Below, piece by piece: positions 23,063-32,289 of a DNA stretch of 64,000 bases. The translations under genes were made by a program, and so were the position numbers. The DNA is from Schistocerca nitens (taxonomy: Eukaryota > Arthropoda > Insecta > Orthoptera > Acrididae), in the NCBI RefSeq assembly GCF_023898315.1, contig NC_064618.1, positions 187,355,548 through 187,419,547 of the forward strand. Direction: 5' to 3'. A model generated the notes under the pieces. That model had not been told where the DNA came from. It did no database searches and saw only the letters and a program-made list of their open reading frames with translations. Numbering within the stretch: the first letter of the stretch is position 1; every line of letters begins with the position of its first letter.

Positions 23063-24033
23063 GTCTTGTGACAGCCAGAGCGAGAGCACCAGCAGCAGCG
23101 AGTACTGTTTGTATAAAGCGTTTATTTTGCATTTTGTTTACGACCTTCCACTAAGGAAGGGATTCTATTAGTGTTTATCTGCTCTGCATAGTAACTAACA
23201 GTTCTTGATAAAACTTTACGTAGTTTTCGTGTTAGATTTCTTAGTGTTTTCTTGATCGTTTAGAACAGAAAGCGCCCTAAAACCGTCTTTTGTTTGTTTC
23301 GCGGCCGTTAGCCACTAGTCACTTGAATCAGCAGTTGTCTTGTGACAGCCAGAGCGAGAGCACCGGCAGCAGCGAGTACTGTTTGTATAAAGCGTTTATT
23401 TTGCATTTTGTTTACGACCTTCCACTAAGGAAGGGATTCTATTAGTGTTTATCTGCTCTGCATAGTAACTAACAGTTCTTGATAAAACTTTACGTAGTTT
23501 TCGTGTTAGATTTCTTAGTGTTTTCTTGATCGTTTAGAACAGAAAGCGCCCTAAAACCGTCTTTTGTTTGTTTCGCGGCCGTTAGCCACTAGTCACTTGA
23601 ATCAGCAGTTGTCTTGTGACAGCCAGAGCGAGAGCACCAGCAGCAGCGAGTACTGTTTGTATAAAGCGTTTATTTTGCATTTTGTTTACGACCTTCCACT
23701 AAGGAAGGGATTCTATTAGTGTTTATCTGCTCTGCATAGTAACTAACAGTTCTTGATAAAACTTTACGTAGTTTTCGTGTTAGATTTCTTAGTGTTTTCT
23801 TGATCGTTTAGAACAGAAAGCGCCCTAAAACAGTCTTTTGTTTGTTTCGCGGCCGTTAGCCACTAGTCACTTGAATCAGCAGTTGTCTTGTGACAGCCAG
23901 AGCGAGAGCACCAGCAGCAGCGAGTACTGTCTGTATAAAGCGTTTATTTTGCATTTTGTATACGACCTTCCACTAAGGAAGGGATTCTATTAGTGTTTAT
24001 CTGCTCTGCATAGAAACTAACAGTTCTTGATCG
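23063..24033 (+). promoter_or_regulatory. 5' UTR monomer array, 3.5 x 274 bp (probable LINE promoter)
   Basis: Units begin GTCTTGTGACAGCC at 23063, 23337, 23611 and 23885. The first three are full length and the fourth stops at about 24033, where the sequence runs into the unique leader. I see only single-base differences between units, for example CACCAGCAG/CACCGGCAG and AACCGTC/AACAGTC. Position directly 5' of ORF1 matches the promoter monomers known from some mammalian L1 families. Promoter function here is inferred. Confidence 0.9.
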
Positions 24034-24213
24034 TTAGGAGAGAAATTTATTTTGTACTTATTTGCTGCGCTTAGCTTTTAAATAGTTTTTCTGGGAAAAC
24101 CTAGCGTAGTTTTCGCGTCTCGTATTTCAGTGAGTGTTTCTTGATTATCAGAGTAGCTCATCAGAAGATTATCTTGGGAATTTGTCACCGTATAGAGTAG
24201 GGTAAACATAGTC

Positions 24214-25206
24214 ATGTGTAGGGACTGTGGTTGTTGTGAGCGGACGCAAGGAGAATTGGCCACTCTTCGGGGACAGGTGGAGGCTTTGTCTGTTAGGCTC
24301 ATCGAGCTCGAGGCGCAGGCGTCGGCTCGTAGTGGCGTTGGGGCAACTGTGGTGAGACCTATGCCTACTTCGGTGGCCTTGGAATCACATGGAACCCCTG
24401 ATGTCGCTGCGTCTTCCGGCAGTGAGCATCTTGCCGGTCAGCCATCACTCCAGGGTGAATGGCGGACAGTGGTGGGCTCGCGCGTGCCTGGCCGAAAGGC
24501 GAAGGTGGGATCTGGCCGCGGGGCAACTGCCTTACCCCTTTCCAACAGGTACGGGGTGCTTCCTAGTGGTGATGACATCGTTTCCGAGCCACCACAGGAT
24601 GCCTCGCCTGTTGGGCCAGTGGCCGATTCTCCGGCAAGGTCCCGACAGTCACAGAGGGCGGGCCTATTAGTTATAGGGAGCTCCAACGTTAGGCGGGTTA
24701 TGGAGCCCCTCAGGAAAATAGCGGGTAGGTCGGGGAAGAATGCCAGTGTGCACTCGGTGTGCTTGCCGGGGGGTCTCGTCCGTAATGTGGAGGAGGCCCT
24801 TCCGGCAGCTATTGAACGCACTGGGTGTGACCGGCTGCAGATAGTAGCACATGTCGGAACGAATGACGCCTGCCGCTTGGGTTCTGAGGCCATCCTTGGT
24901 TCCTTCCGGCGGCTGGCTGATTTGGTGAAGACAACCAGCATCGCACGCGGAGTGCAAGCTGAGCTTAATATCTGCAGCATAGTGCCCAGAGTCGATCGCG
25001 GTCCTCTGGTTTGGAGCCGTGTGGAGGGTCTAAACCAGAGGCTCAGACGACTCTGCGACTATAATGGTTGCAAATTCATCGACCTCCGTTATTGGGTGGA
25101 GAACTGTAGGGCCCCCCTAGACAGGTCAGGCGTGCACTACACACCGGAAGCAGCTACTAGGGTAGCAGAGTACGTGTGGCGTGCACACGGGGGTTTTTTA
25201 GGTTAG
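24214..25206 (+). CDS. LINE ORF1 protein with SGNH-esterase domain
   Basis: A 330-residue protein from the ATG at 24214 to the TAG at 25204-25206. The N-terminus has a Cys cluster (C2, C5, C7, C8) followed at about 11-36 by a short amphipathic, coiled-coil-like helix rich in Leu, Val and Glu. Residues 40-145 are low-complexity and Pro/Ser-rich. Residues 150-325 form an SGNH-type hydrolase: block I LLVIGSSNVR (Ser156/157), block II Gly187, block III VGTND (Asn217), and a block V region LDRSGVHYT (His308). In the usual DxxH of block V the Asp position is Ser305 here, though Asp303 is close by. CR1-type ORF1 esterases are thought to aid RNP or membrane association. The coding sequence is notably GC-rich compared with ORF2. 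Confidence 0.9.
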   Translation: MCRDCGCCERTQGELATLRGQVEALSVRLIELEAQASARSGVGATVVRPMPTSVALESHGTPDVAASSGSEHLAGQPSLQGEWRTVVGSRVPGRKAKVGSGRGATALPLSNRYGVLPSGDDIVSEPPQDASPVGPVADSPARSRQSQRAGLLVIGSSNVRRVMEPLRKIAGRSGKNASVHSVCLPGGLVRNVEEALPAAIERTGCDRLQIVAHVGTNDACRLGSEAILGSFRRLADLVKTTSIARGVQAELNICSIVPRVDRGPLVWSRVEGLNQRLRRLCDYNGCKFIDLRYWVENCRAPLDRSGVHYTPEAATRVAEYVWRAHGGFLG

Positions 25207-28040
25207 AGGGACCCCCCCTTGGGCGAAACGATAAAATACCTGACGGCTTACCAGAGAGAACATCAGCATCGTTGATAAAGAACGTCCGTCCTCAGAGACC
25301 AAAAACAGGAAAAGTTAACGTAATATTGGTAAACTGCAGGAGTATCCAGGGCAAGGTTCCTGAATTAGTATCGCTTATTGAAGGAAATAGTGCGCATATA
25401 GTATTAGGAACGGAAAGTTGGTTAAAACCGGAAGTGAACAGTAACGAAATCCTAGACACAGAATGGAATATATACCGCAAGGATAGGATAAACGCCAATG
25501 GTGGAGGAGTATTTATAGCAGTAAAGAATTCAATAATATCCAGTGAAGTTATTAGCGAATGCGAATGTGAAATAATCTGGGTTAAGTTAAGTATCAAAGG
25601 TGGGTCAGATATGATAGTCGGATGCTTCTATAGACCACCTGCATCAGCAACCGTAGTAGTTGAGCGCCTCAGAGAGAACCTGCAGAACGTCGTGAAGAAG
25701 TTTCGTGATCATACTATTGTAATAGGGGGAGACTTCAATCTACCAGGTATAGAATGGGATAGTCACACAATCAGAACTGGAGCCAGGGACAGAGACTCTT
25801 GTGACATTATCCTGACTGCCCTGTCCGAGAATTACTTCGAGCAGATAGTTAGAGAACCAACTCGTGAAGCTAACGTTTTAGACCTCATAGCAACAAATAG
25901 ACCGGAACTTTTCGACTCCGTGAATGTAGAAGAGGGTATCAGTGATCATAAGTCAGTGGTTGCATCAATGACTACAAGTGTAATAAGAAATGCCAAGAAA
26001 GGAAGGAAAATATATTTGCTTAACAAGAGTGATAGGGCACAAATCGCAGAATATCTGAGTGACCACCATCAAACGTTCATTTCTGAGGAAGAGGATGTGG
26101 AACAAAAATGGAAAAAATTCAGAAACATCGTCCAGTACGCCTTAGATAAGTTCGTACCGACTAAGGTCCAAAGCGAGGGGAAAGATCCACCGTGGTATAA
26201 CAATCATGTACGAAAGGTACTACGGAAACAAAGAAAGCTTCATCATAGGTTTAAGAGTAGTCGAATCATAGCTGATAAGGAAAAGCTGAACGAAGCGAAA
26301 AAGAGCGTAAAGAGAGCAATGAGAGAAGCATTCAACGAATTCGAACATAAAACATTGGCAAACAATCTAAACAAGAACCCTAAAAAGTTTTGGTCATATG
26401 TAAAATCGGTAAGCGGATCTAAATCCCCTATTCAGTCACTCGTTGACCACGATGGCACCGAAACAGAGGACGACCGAAGAAAGGCAGAAATACTGAATTC
26501 AGTGTTCCGAAACTGTTTCACTGCGGAAAATCGTAACACGGTCCCTGACTTCAGCCGTCGCACGGACGCCAAAATGGAAAATATTGAAATAAACGATATC
26601 GGAATTGAAAAACAACTGCTATCACTTAGTAGCGGAAAAGCATCCGGACCAGACGAGATACCCGTAAGATTCTACAGTGATTATGCTAAAGAACTTGCCC
26701 CCTTTCTATCAGCAATTTATCGTAGATCTCTGGAAGAACGTAAAGTACCTAGCGACTGGAAGAAAGCGCAGGTCGTTCCCATTTTCAAGAAGGGTCATAA
26801 ATCAGATGCGAATAATTATAGGCCTATTTCGCTTACGTCAATCTGTTGTAGAATAATGGAACATGTTTTATGTTCTCGTATTATGACGTTCTTAGATAAT
26901 ACAAATCTCCTTCATCATAACCAACATGGATTCCGCAAACAGAGATCATGTGAAACTCAGCTCGCCCTATTTGTCCAAGAAATTCACAGTGCCGTAGACA
27001 CTGGCGAGCAGATTGATGCCGTATTCCTGGACTTCAGGAAGGCATTTGATACGGTTCCGCACTTACGTTTAGTGAAAAAAATACGAGCTTACGGAATATC
27101 GGACCAGGTTTGTGATTGGATTCAGGATTTCCTAGAAGAAAGAACACAACATGTCATTCTTAACGGTTCAAAATCTGCAGATGTAGAGGTAATTTCGGGA
27201 GTACCGCAAGGAAGCGTGATAGGACCTTTATTGTTTACAATATACATAAATGACTTGGTTGACAACATCGGTAGCTCCGTGAGGCTATTTGCAGATGACA
27301 CGGTTGTCTACAAGAAAGTAGCAACATCAGAAGACTCGTACGTACTCCAGGAAGACCTGCAGAGGATTAATGAATGGTGCGACAGCTGGCAGCTTTCCCT
27401 AAACGTAGATAAATGTAATATAATGCGCATACATAGGGGCAGAAATCCATTCCAGTACGATTATGCCATAGGTGGTAAATCATTGGAAGCGGTAACGACC
27501 GTAAAATACTTAGGAGTTACTATCCGGAGCGATCTGAAGTGGAATGATCACATAAAACAAATAGTGGGAAAAGCAGGCGCCAGGTTGAGATTCATAGGAA
27601 GAATTCTAAGAAAATGTGACTCATCGACGAAAGAAGTAGCTTACAAAACGCTTGTTCGTCCGATTCTTGAGTATTGCTCATCAGTATGGGACCCTTACCA
27701 GGTTGGATTAATAGAAGAGATAGACATGATCCAGCGAAAAGCAGCGCGATTCGTCATGGGGACATTTAGTCAGCGCGAGAGCGTTACGGAGATGCTGAAC
27801 AAGCTCCAGTGGCGGACACTTCAAGAAAGGCGTTACGCAATACGGAGAGGTTTATTATCGAAATTACGAGAGAGCACATTCCGGGAAGAGATGGGCAACA
27901 TATTACTACCGCCCACATATATCTCGCGTAATGATCACAACGAAAAGATCCGAGAAATTAGAGCAAATACGGAGACTTACAAGCAGTCGTTCTTCCCACG
28001 CACAATTCGTGAATGGAACAGGGAAGGGGGGATCAGATAG
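25176..28040 (+). CDS. LINE ORF2 polyprotein: endonuclease and reverse transcriptase
   Basis: The frame is open from 25161 (after a TAG at 25158) to 28040. It has no ATG before the endonuclease, and 25176 is a GTG, so it is probably expressed by -1 frameshifting from ORF1 near 25200. Counting from 25176 it is 954 residues. An exonuclease/endonuclease/phosphatase domain lies at about 45-265: VNCRS (Asn53), GTESWL (Glu80), GGDFNLP (Asp186, Asn188), ISDHKS (Asp257, His258). The RT lies at about 480-780: PDEIPVRFY, YRPISLTS, QHGFRKQRSC, FLDFRKAFDTV (Asp619), SGVPQGSVIGPLLF and the catalytic FADD (Asp707, Asp708). The C-terminal region includes KYLGVT and RPILEYCSSVWDP. It would nick target DNA and prime reverse transcription there. 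All key residues are present and there are no stops. Confidence 0.93.
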   Translation: MACTRGFFRLEGPPLGRNDKIPDGLPERTSASLIKNVRPQRPKTGKVNVILVNCRSIQGKVPELVSLIEGNSAHIVLGTESWLKPEVNSNEILDTEWNIYRKDRINANGGGVFIAVKNSIISSEVISECECEIIWVKLSIKGGSDMIVGCFYRPPASATVVVERLRENLQNVVKKFRDHTIVIGGDFNLPGIEWDSHTIRTGARDRDSCDIILTALSENYFEQIVREPTREANVLDLIATNRPELFDSVNVEEGISDHKSVVASMTTSVIRNAKKGRKIYLLNKSDRAQIAEYLSDHHQTFISEEEDVEQKWKKFRNIVQYALDKFVPTKVQSEGKDPPWYNNHVRKVLRKQRKLHHRFKSSRIIADKEKLNEAKKSVKRAMREAFNEFEHKTLANNLNKNPKKFWSYVKSVSGSKSPIQSLVDHDGTETEDDRRKAEILNSVFRNCFTAENRNTVPDFSRRTDAKMENIEINDIGIEKQLLSLSSGKASGPDEIPVRFYSDYAKELAPFLSAIYRRSLEERKVPSDWKKAQVVPIFKKGHKSDANNYRPISLTSICCRIMEHVLCSRIMTFLDNTNLLHHNQHGFRKQRSCETQLALFVQEIHSAVDTGEQIDAVFLDFRKAFDTVPHLRLVKKIRAYGISDQVCDWIQDFLEERTQHVILNGSKSADVEVISGVPQGSVIGPLLFTIYINDLVDNIGSSVRLFADDTVVYKKVATSEDSYVLQEDLQRINEWCDSWQLSLNVDKCNIMRIHRGRNPFQYDYAIGGKSLEAVTTVKYLGVTIRSDLKWNDHIKQIVGKAGARLRFIGRILRKCDSSTKEVAYKTLVRPILEYCSSVWDPYQVGLIEEIDMIQRKAARFVMGTFSQRESVTEMLNKLQWRTLQERRYAIRRGLLSKLRESTFREEMGNILLPPTYISRNDHNEKIREIRANTETYKQSFFPRTIREWNREGGIR
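25191..25220 (+). promoter_or_regulatory. Probable -1 ribosomal frameshift site joining ORF1 to ORF2
   Basis: In the ORF1 frame the bases 25192-25206 read GGT TTT TTA GGT TAG, placing the slippery heptamer T TTT TTA at 25194-25200 in the correct phase. A second overlapping heptamer, G GGT TTT, is at 25191-25197. A -1 shift on T TTT TTA continues with AGG at 25200, exactly the ORF2 frame. Five bases downstream a small stem can form (GAGGG at 25206-25210 with CCCTT at 25216-25220, five-base loop), within the usual spacer distance. The stem is weak, so other structure may contribute. Confidence 0.7.
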
Positions 28041-28060
28041 TGGTACAATAAGTACCCTCT

Positions 28061-28113
28061 GCCACACACCGTAAGGTGGCTCGCGGAGTATAGATGTAGA
28101 AAAAAAAAAAAAA
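28061..28113 (+). promoter_or_regulatory. LINE 3' UTR hairpin and terminal repeat
   Basis: GCCAC (28061-28065) and GTGGC (28076-28080) can pair around a ten-base loop. The end TATAGATGTAG plus an A-run follows. The old copy near 51020-51090 keeps the flanking bases and a longer TAGATATAGATGTG end. In CR1-like LINEs the 3' UTR is the site the RT recognises. That role here is inferred. Confidence 0.6.
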
Positions 28114-29506
28114 ATTAAAAAATACCTCATAGGCTCAGCTTGGTATGGACACCAGACTTTTCTGTTTTTTGTGTGGCACACACATTTGTGTTCGGATTTT
28201 CTTTTATTAGTTCTGTCCTTTGTAAAACACAATAGCTTATTTTCATTCAATTACATTCTTATAAGTAGATGTTTAAGCAATATTAAAAATAAGAATAATA
28301 AATAATAATATAAAATTTTGTGTTTGCTTCCAGTGAGTATTGTTACGTGCAATGTAAAATTACGTCATTCGTATAAAAAGATTTATTATAATAATCAAAT
28401 TTAAGTTCACTACTGTTAACTGGGAGCCGTCTTCTCCATCACTCCTGAGTTGCGGAATTTCTGTACGCAATCTATCCTCTCTTGCATGTACAGATTTCTC
28501 ATAGTGAAGATATTTGCTTTCATTCCTCATACGTGGTGCATATACAGTAGGTGCTGACTCCAGAGAATGTTATTTACAATCTTCTTTCCAAGAAGGTGTA
28601 TGCTCTTTCTTTTCTTCCTCTTCTGAATTCGCATTCATGAGAAACATAATGTATAAAATGTATTTGTGGTTAACTTTCCAGAAACGTGGTTTATTATGCG
28701 TTGATACTGAGTACGTGTCAAATAAATAAAAAGGTTTGCCAAACTTGCTGCTTCAACCAACGACACTGAGATCAGGGGATTCAAGTAGTTCTCCCGACTT
28801 TTTCTGACAACGTAACTCATGGAATTCAGGAAAATTCACTTATACGAATGCTATCTACAATTAATGAACACGGAGTGTTTAATGGTTGTGATTGCAGGTT
28901 GTTCTCCCACTCTATTTCCAAGAAAAAACTATATGATTCCTTGCCTACGAAATATTATTTTTGACATATTGCCATGTTGTTATCTCGCTTAATAGATTCA
29001 CTATTGAAGTAAATTTGAGTACGAGATCTCTGTTGAGCATCCTTTTAGAGATCGCTTAATTGACGCATTGCCGTAGAGCCTCCATGTAACAGAATTATTC
29101 ATTCTCTTTCAAAACCATACCACGTATCAGTTTGCCATCACTACCCATTGCCTGTTAAATTGTACCGTACCTGGTTGCGCCGTACCTCTCAAAAGGAAAT
29201 CTGTGTTGGCATTCTAAGCTATACATCCTTCTTTCGAATAACACACTGCAAGCAAAATTAACAATAATTTAGGGCAAGCATTTTAATAGGATCTCAAAAG
29301 TCGGAGCTTGACTGCACAGTTCACACTCTCCGTATTCCTGGCTGACAACGCAGTCATATATGGACGCTATACAGGTGTGTGCCATTCGTCCTTTTCTGCG
29401 TGAGGATTTAATTCCACTCGTCAGTAAGTAGTCAGAGTCAACTTAAAAACAACATGGCCCTGTCTCCCCCCAAGTTTATATAGTGGTCATCCAAAACAGA
29501 TTTCTA
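28114..29506. other. Intergenic DNA, nothing recognised
   Basis: AT-rich sequence with only short open frames lacking recognisable motifs. Confidence 0.4.
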
Positions 29507-29518
29507 CAGGATTGTTAA

Positions 29519-29718
29519 AAAAAATTATTCAAATGGCTCTGAGCTCTGTGGGACTTAACTGCTGAGGTCATCAGTCCCCTACAACTTAGAACTACTTAAA
29601 ACGCCTAACCTAAGGACATCACACACATCCATGCCCGAGGCAGGATTCGAACCTGCGACCGTAGCGGTCGGGTGATTCCAGACTGAAGCGCCTAGAACCG
29701 CTCGGCCACAACGTCCGG
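29519..29718 (-). mobile_element. tRNA-derived SINE, family A
   Basis: Minus-strand copy with box B GGTTCGAATCC (about 29645-29655), CCTCGGGCATGGATGTG and the shared tail. Imperfect target-site duplications CAGGATTGTTAA (29507-29518) and CAGGAACGTTAA (29719-29730) show two mismatches, so it is older than the copies with exact duplications. Confidence 0.92.
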
Positions 29719-29730
29719 CAGGAACGTTAA

Positions 29731-30439
29731 TATTTTTCTCTCGAAATCGTTAGATTCCACTGTTAAATCATATTACACAGCACGATAAACACTCACTAAT
29801 ATATATGTTGCAATTAATGAAGAACTAACGATTACTGGCGACAAAGGAAACCAGTTGTACTGTACAACTGATTGTGATTACGGTAATAACGCACCCGCTT
29901 CCCCCGCATCGGAAAACAACCTGTTCGCGTATCTGAGCTCGAATTTCTGCTCCGAATAACAATGCCTGCTCACCTTGTCGTTCACTATACGTATGCTTAC
30001 AACCCGTACACAGTGTAGATGGGTCATATCTTATTCTTCGAGTGTAAGTTCTTATATTCAGGACAGCATAATTTTTCAACTCACGATCGATTAAACGTCA
30101 ATGGCATCGCTCAGTAACCAATTTCCTGTACCTTGCTGCCAATATACCTCTTACTGTCTTATCGGAAGCAAATGTTACCATGTTTTTAGACAAATTATGT
30201 TTTAGTGGCGAGAATTAAAATTTCTTTTGTTGGAACGACTCAGTTTGTTGTAGATTTAAGTGCGAAGACTGGTTCGAAGCACCTCTCCGTGGTACTGTTC
30301 CTGCCCAAGCCTCCTCATCTATGCAAAGCTATTTGAACCAAATGCGTTTGAATATGCTTACATCAGACATGCTTTGTTTTCCCTCTACAATTTTCCAGCC
30401 CATACGTTCACCAATTACCAAATTGACGATTCCTTTATG
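29731..30439. other. Intergenic DNA, nothing recognised
   Basis: No supported features. Confidence 0.4.
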
Positions 30440-30605
30440 CGCTAGATGTGTCCTATCAACCGACCTATTCTTTTACTCAAATTCTGCCGCAACATCTTTG
30501 CCTCATTCGATTCAGTATCGCTTCATGAGTTGCTCGATCTGCCAATCCACCTTTCTGCATTCTTCTGTAGCAACTGAAGAGGATACTTCTGTGCAACTCA
30601 TTTAA
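30440..30605 (-). pseudogene. LINE C-terminal fragment
   Basis: The minus strand gives a broken reading of the RTE-like LINE C-terminal region, ending in KRIGRLIGH, which is comparable to RRRDRMIGH in the 56 kb copy. Its left 100 bp is repeated at about 31603-31700. Confidence 0.55.
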
Positions 30606-30821
30606 TTTCCAAGGCAATGGTATTTTTCGAAAGTATTAATCTACTGGATCCACATCAACACCAGTCGACCAAAGATACTTTACTTTTCACATGTTATTAG
30701 CAACTGAAATTCTAAATACCTTTCTTGAAACTCCGTGTAAATTATGGGAATATTTCTTTTCATTTAAAAATCTGGAGTTACAGGCTAATTGTGATTCTTC
30801 AGTTTCTGCCGGCGTATTTCT

Positions 30822-31334
30822 TGCTCGAAAAGTCCACGGGTGTACTGCCGGTCCATAGAGTTCAACGGGCACAATATTTCGGACATGTTTGTCCGAAGAT
30901 CACGAAATGGACTGCCAACATACCAGGGTCCTGGCACAGACATTTAAATACTCGGTCGGCGTCGTTAGAAAGGCTATCGAAATTCGTACCAGGGACGGAC
31001 TAATCAACTGAGATTGCGGCTACAACCTCAGCAGGGCATGGGAACCAGCACCGAGTCTAATTAAAAAGACGCTCAGCAAAGGAAACGAACGGGCGACTAG
31101 GGCGGACGAGGCAACTACATCGACGCCGCCACAGACGCCTACGTCACTGTCTCACCGACCGCTGACGCGGACCACGGAGAGAACGTCTCGTGAGGCGAGG
31201 GGATTTAAGACGGATGCCCACCCTCAGGAGCTCAGTTCATCAGCGCACCTGACGATGGCGACATGTCTGATCGCCGAAATATTGTGCCCGTTGGACACTA
31301 TGGACCGGCAGTACAACCGTGGACTGTTCGTACA
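30822..31334. mobile_element. Non-autonomous DNA element with long terminal inverted repeats
   Basis: The left end GTCCACGGGTGTACTGCCGG (from 30832) through CGGGCACAATATTTCGG is mirrored at the right end, finishing CCGGCAGTACAACCGTGGAC at 31324. The arms are about 50 bp with few mismatches, and weaker symmetry extends about 10 bp further out (CGAAAAG / CGAACAG). The interior of about 400 bp has no transposase. It is MITE-like or foldback-like; no target-site duplication was identified, so the superfamily is unknown. Confidence 0.85.
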
Positions 31335-31584
31335 GGGTAATTAGACACTATCTGTTGTCGGAATATTTGATGACATTTGATCGTGTAAATAAATTAATAT
31401 TGTCACACAGGAAAATCTTTTGGAAAAAAATTATATATTATTGGACCTATCAAAATTGCAGATGCGACTTTAACTAATAAAATGGCTGACAGTAGAGCGC
31501 TGATTGTGCTAGATTGTTGCACCACGAAACGAACTGCTAAACACTTATTTAAAACGGCCTAAAAACGCTTCGTGACTCAATTAA

Positions 31585-31720
31585 GGGAATAATAATAAAT
31601 AATAGATGTGTCCTATCATCCGACCTCTTCTTTTACTCAAATTATGCCGCAACATCTTTGCCTCATTCGATTCAGTATCGCTTCTTGAGTTGCTCGATCT
31701 GGGAATAATCTGGGAATAAT
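31585..31720 (-). repeat. 98 bp LINE-derived fragment flanked by GGGAATAAT repeats
   Basis: Bases 31603-31700 match 30445-30542 with about four differences. GGGAATAAT occurs at 31585-31593 and twice after the fragment (31701-31709, 31712-31720), so the fragment looks inserted between short direct repeats. The long-TIR element lies between the two copies. Confidence 0.7.
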
Positions 31721-32289
31721 AGGTTAATTAATTTGCTGCAATAATACAGTTTTGAATTAAACACAGCAATATTATTAATTGAAATCATACAGTATAATGA
31801 ACTTACATCTGAAGCATTCATCGTCCAGAAAAAGAGAAAGGAAAAATTAAAAACAATGAAATATAATTTACTCTTTTTATTTTAGAAAAATATTTATTAC
31901 CTGAATAGAAGGTTTACATAACATGTTGTATTACACGTTGTTTGCTATCTTACTACTCCTTACAATACGTATTTACACAGTGATTTGAATAAAAAGAAAT
32001 AGCATTATGAATACTTTGAATAACAATCACTACATAGTATCACTCAAACAGCAATTTGTTTAGTACTTGTGTCTCGTAACCTATCAACCTTTAGCAGGGG
32101 GCGGAATTTAGATAAAATGTACACTACACGCAACATTCCTCAATTTTCTTTTATTAACTGTTTGTCTGAACTACTTATCTTCCACAGTTCTCGTCAGTAA
32201 AAGGCTACACTGAAAACAGATATGTGCAAAAAAGACTTCTTAAGGCTTAAATCTGTGTTAGAAGATATAAGTTCCTCTTTTTCTAAATT
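31721..32289. other. Intergenic DNA, nothing recognised
   Basis: AT-rich, no supported features. Confidence 0.4.

Larger units (their letters stand above)
23063..28113 (+). mobile_element. Full-length CR1-like non-LTR retrotransposon
   Basis: An apparently complete LINE of about 5.05 kb: a 5' array of 274 bp monomers (23063-24033), a short unique leader, ORF1 (24214-25206), ORF2 (to 28040) and a 3' UTR of about 70 bp with a small hairpin, ending TATAGATGTAG and an A-run. Both ORFs are uninterrupted. The SGNH-esterase ORF1 combined with an apurinic-type endonuclease plus RT ORF2 is the arrangement of the CR1 superfamily. An old copy with matching 3' UTR lies inverted at 51020-52990. I found no clear target-site duplication, and the 5' boundary is taken as the first monomer and may lie a little upstream. 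Intact frames suggest it is young and possibly active. Confidence 0.9.

Noticed and set aside
24389-24980. Open frames of 93, 96 and 180 codons in other frames of LINE ORF1
   Set aside because: Shadows caused by the high GC content of ORF1, with no independent domain.
30725-31003. 92-codon plus-strand frame
   Set aside because: It runs into the terminal inverted repeat of a non-autonomous element and has no recognisable domain.
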